From assembly GCF_016583795.1 (NCBI RefSeq), contig NZ_NRRS01000007.1, positions 29,822-93,821 on the forward strand: a stretch of 64,000 bases of DNA, read 5' to 3'. Each line of letters starts with the position of its first letter. Within the stretch, counting starts at the first letter, position 1. The position numbers and the translations under genes were made by a program. Below, in pieces: positions 63,877 through 64,000 of the stretch. The stretch is from Rhabdochromatium marinum. Lineage in GTDB: Bacteria > Pseudomonadota > Gammaproteobacteria > Chromatiales > Chromatiaceae. Under the pieces are notes generated by a model. The model was not told the origin of the DNA and did no database searches. It saw nothing but the letters and a program-made list of their open reading frames with translations.

Positions 63877-64000
63877 CTTGATCATGCCTTGGTCCATTGT
63901 TGCTAAGCCGCCACAGGCATCAGGTAGGGGCGCTTTGCCGGTCGAGGTCGTCGTCGAGCCGGCCAAGCCGGCCAAGGCATGCGTTCAAGCACTTGCTCAA

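Overview
The window looks like the chromosome of an autotrophic gammaproteobacterium, most likely a purple sulfur bacterium of the Chromatiaceae. The inference rests on a complete alpha-carboxysome operon with form IA RuBisCO, a type C succinate dehydrogenase, GC-rich coding sequence, and a scatter of small decayed elements (Uma2, PIN/VapC, RayT, DUF4160/DUF2442) typical of that family. The assignment comes from gene content only; there is no rRNA in the window and no tRNA or CRISPR array was recognised.

Layout. 0-3.5 kb: 2-methylcitrate cycle (end of prpB, prpC, prpD). 3.5-9.3 kb: housekeeping and unknown genes (2OG oxygenase-like protein, thiM-thiE, an FAD amine-oxidase-like protein, a haem c DUF3365 protein, RlpA). 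9.3-20.9 kb: an accessory region with two secreted YD-repeat proteins, one of them a 2054-residue LRR/Ig-like/RHS giant with an AT-rich tip and a terminator-like hairpin in its leader. Between the two lie a PIN toxin gene with an internal deletion and a RayT transposase that has lost its HUH motif. A self-contained AAA ATPase/PD-(D/E)XK nuclease follows. 20.9-26.1 kb: psd, a SCO-like protein without copper ligands, msrB, pilT, purE and purK.

26.1-36.3 kb is the centrepiece, read on the minus strand: cbbL, cbbS, csoS2, csoSCA, csoS4A, csoS4B, two csoS1, a bacterioferritin-like gene, acRAF, a small acidic ORF with a C-terminal Trp (a candidate McdB-type positioning protein), and then cbbR overlapping purK, which overlaps purE. 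RuBisCO (CbbLS) is packaged by the CsoS2 scaffold inside a shell of CsoS1 hexamers and CsoS4 pentamers; CsoSCA supplies CO2 from bicarbonate; acRAF helps RuBisCO assembly. Hairpins sit in most of the longer intercistronic gaps and probably set relative expression.

36.7-42.2 kb: HNH nuclease, ClC channel, a coiled-coil membrane-anchored protein, a PKHD hydroxylase, an unknown protein, aroB and aroK. 42.2-49.1 kb: a minus-strand surface-glycan cluster (GT-C membrane protein, two GT4, two GT2, DUF2304). 49.2-52.8 kb: sdhCDAB-sdhE. 52.8-55.6 kb: CHAD protein, a Kunitz/BPTI-type lipoprotein (rare in bacteria), a membrane protein and an ankyrin lipoprotein. 55.7-58.8 kb: proVWX glycine betaine importer. 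59-60.9 kb: an Uma2 pseudogene and an AlbA_2/ATPase protein. 61.2-64 kb: wbpB-wbpD for a diacetylated aminouronic acid, followed by a scrapyard in which a second wbpD copy is broken around a DUF4160/DUF2442 pair and an asnB 5' fragment.
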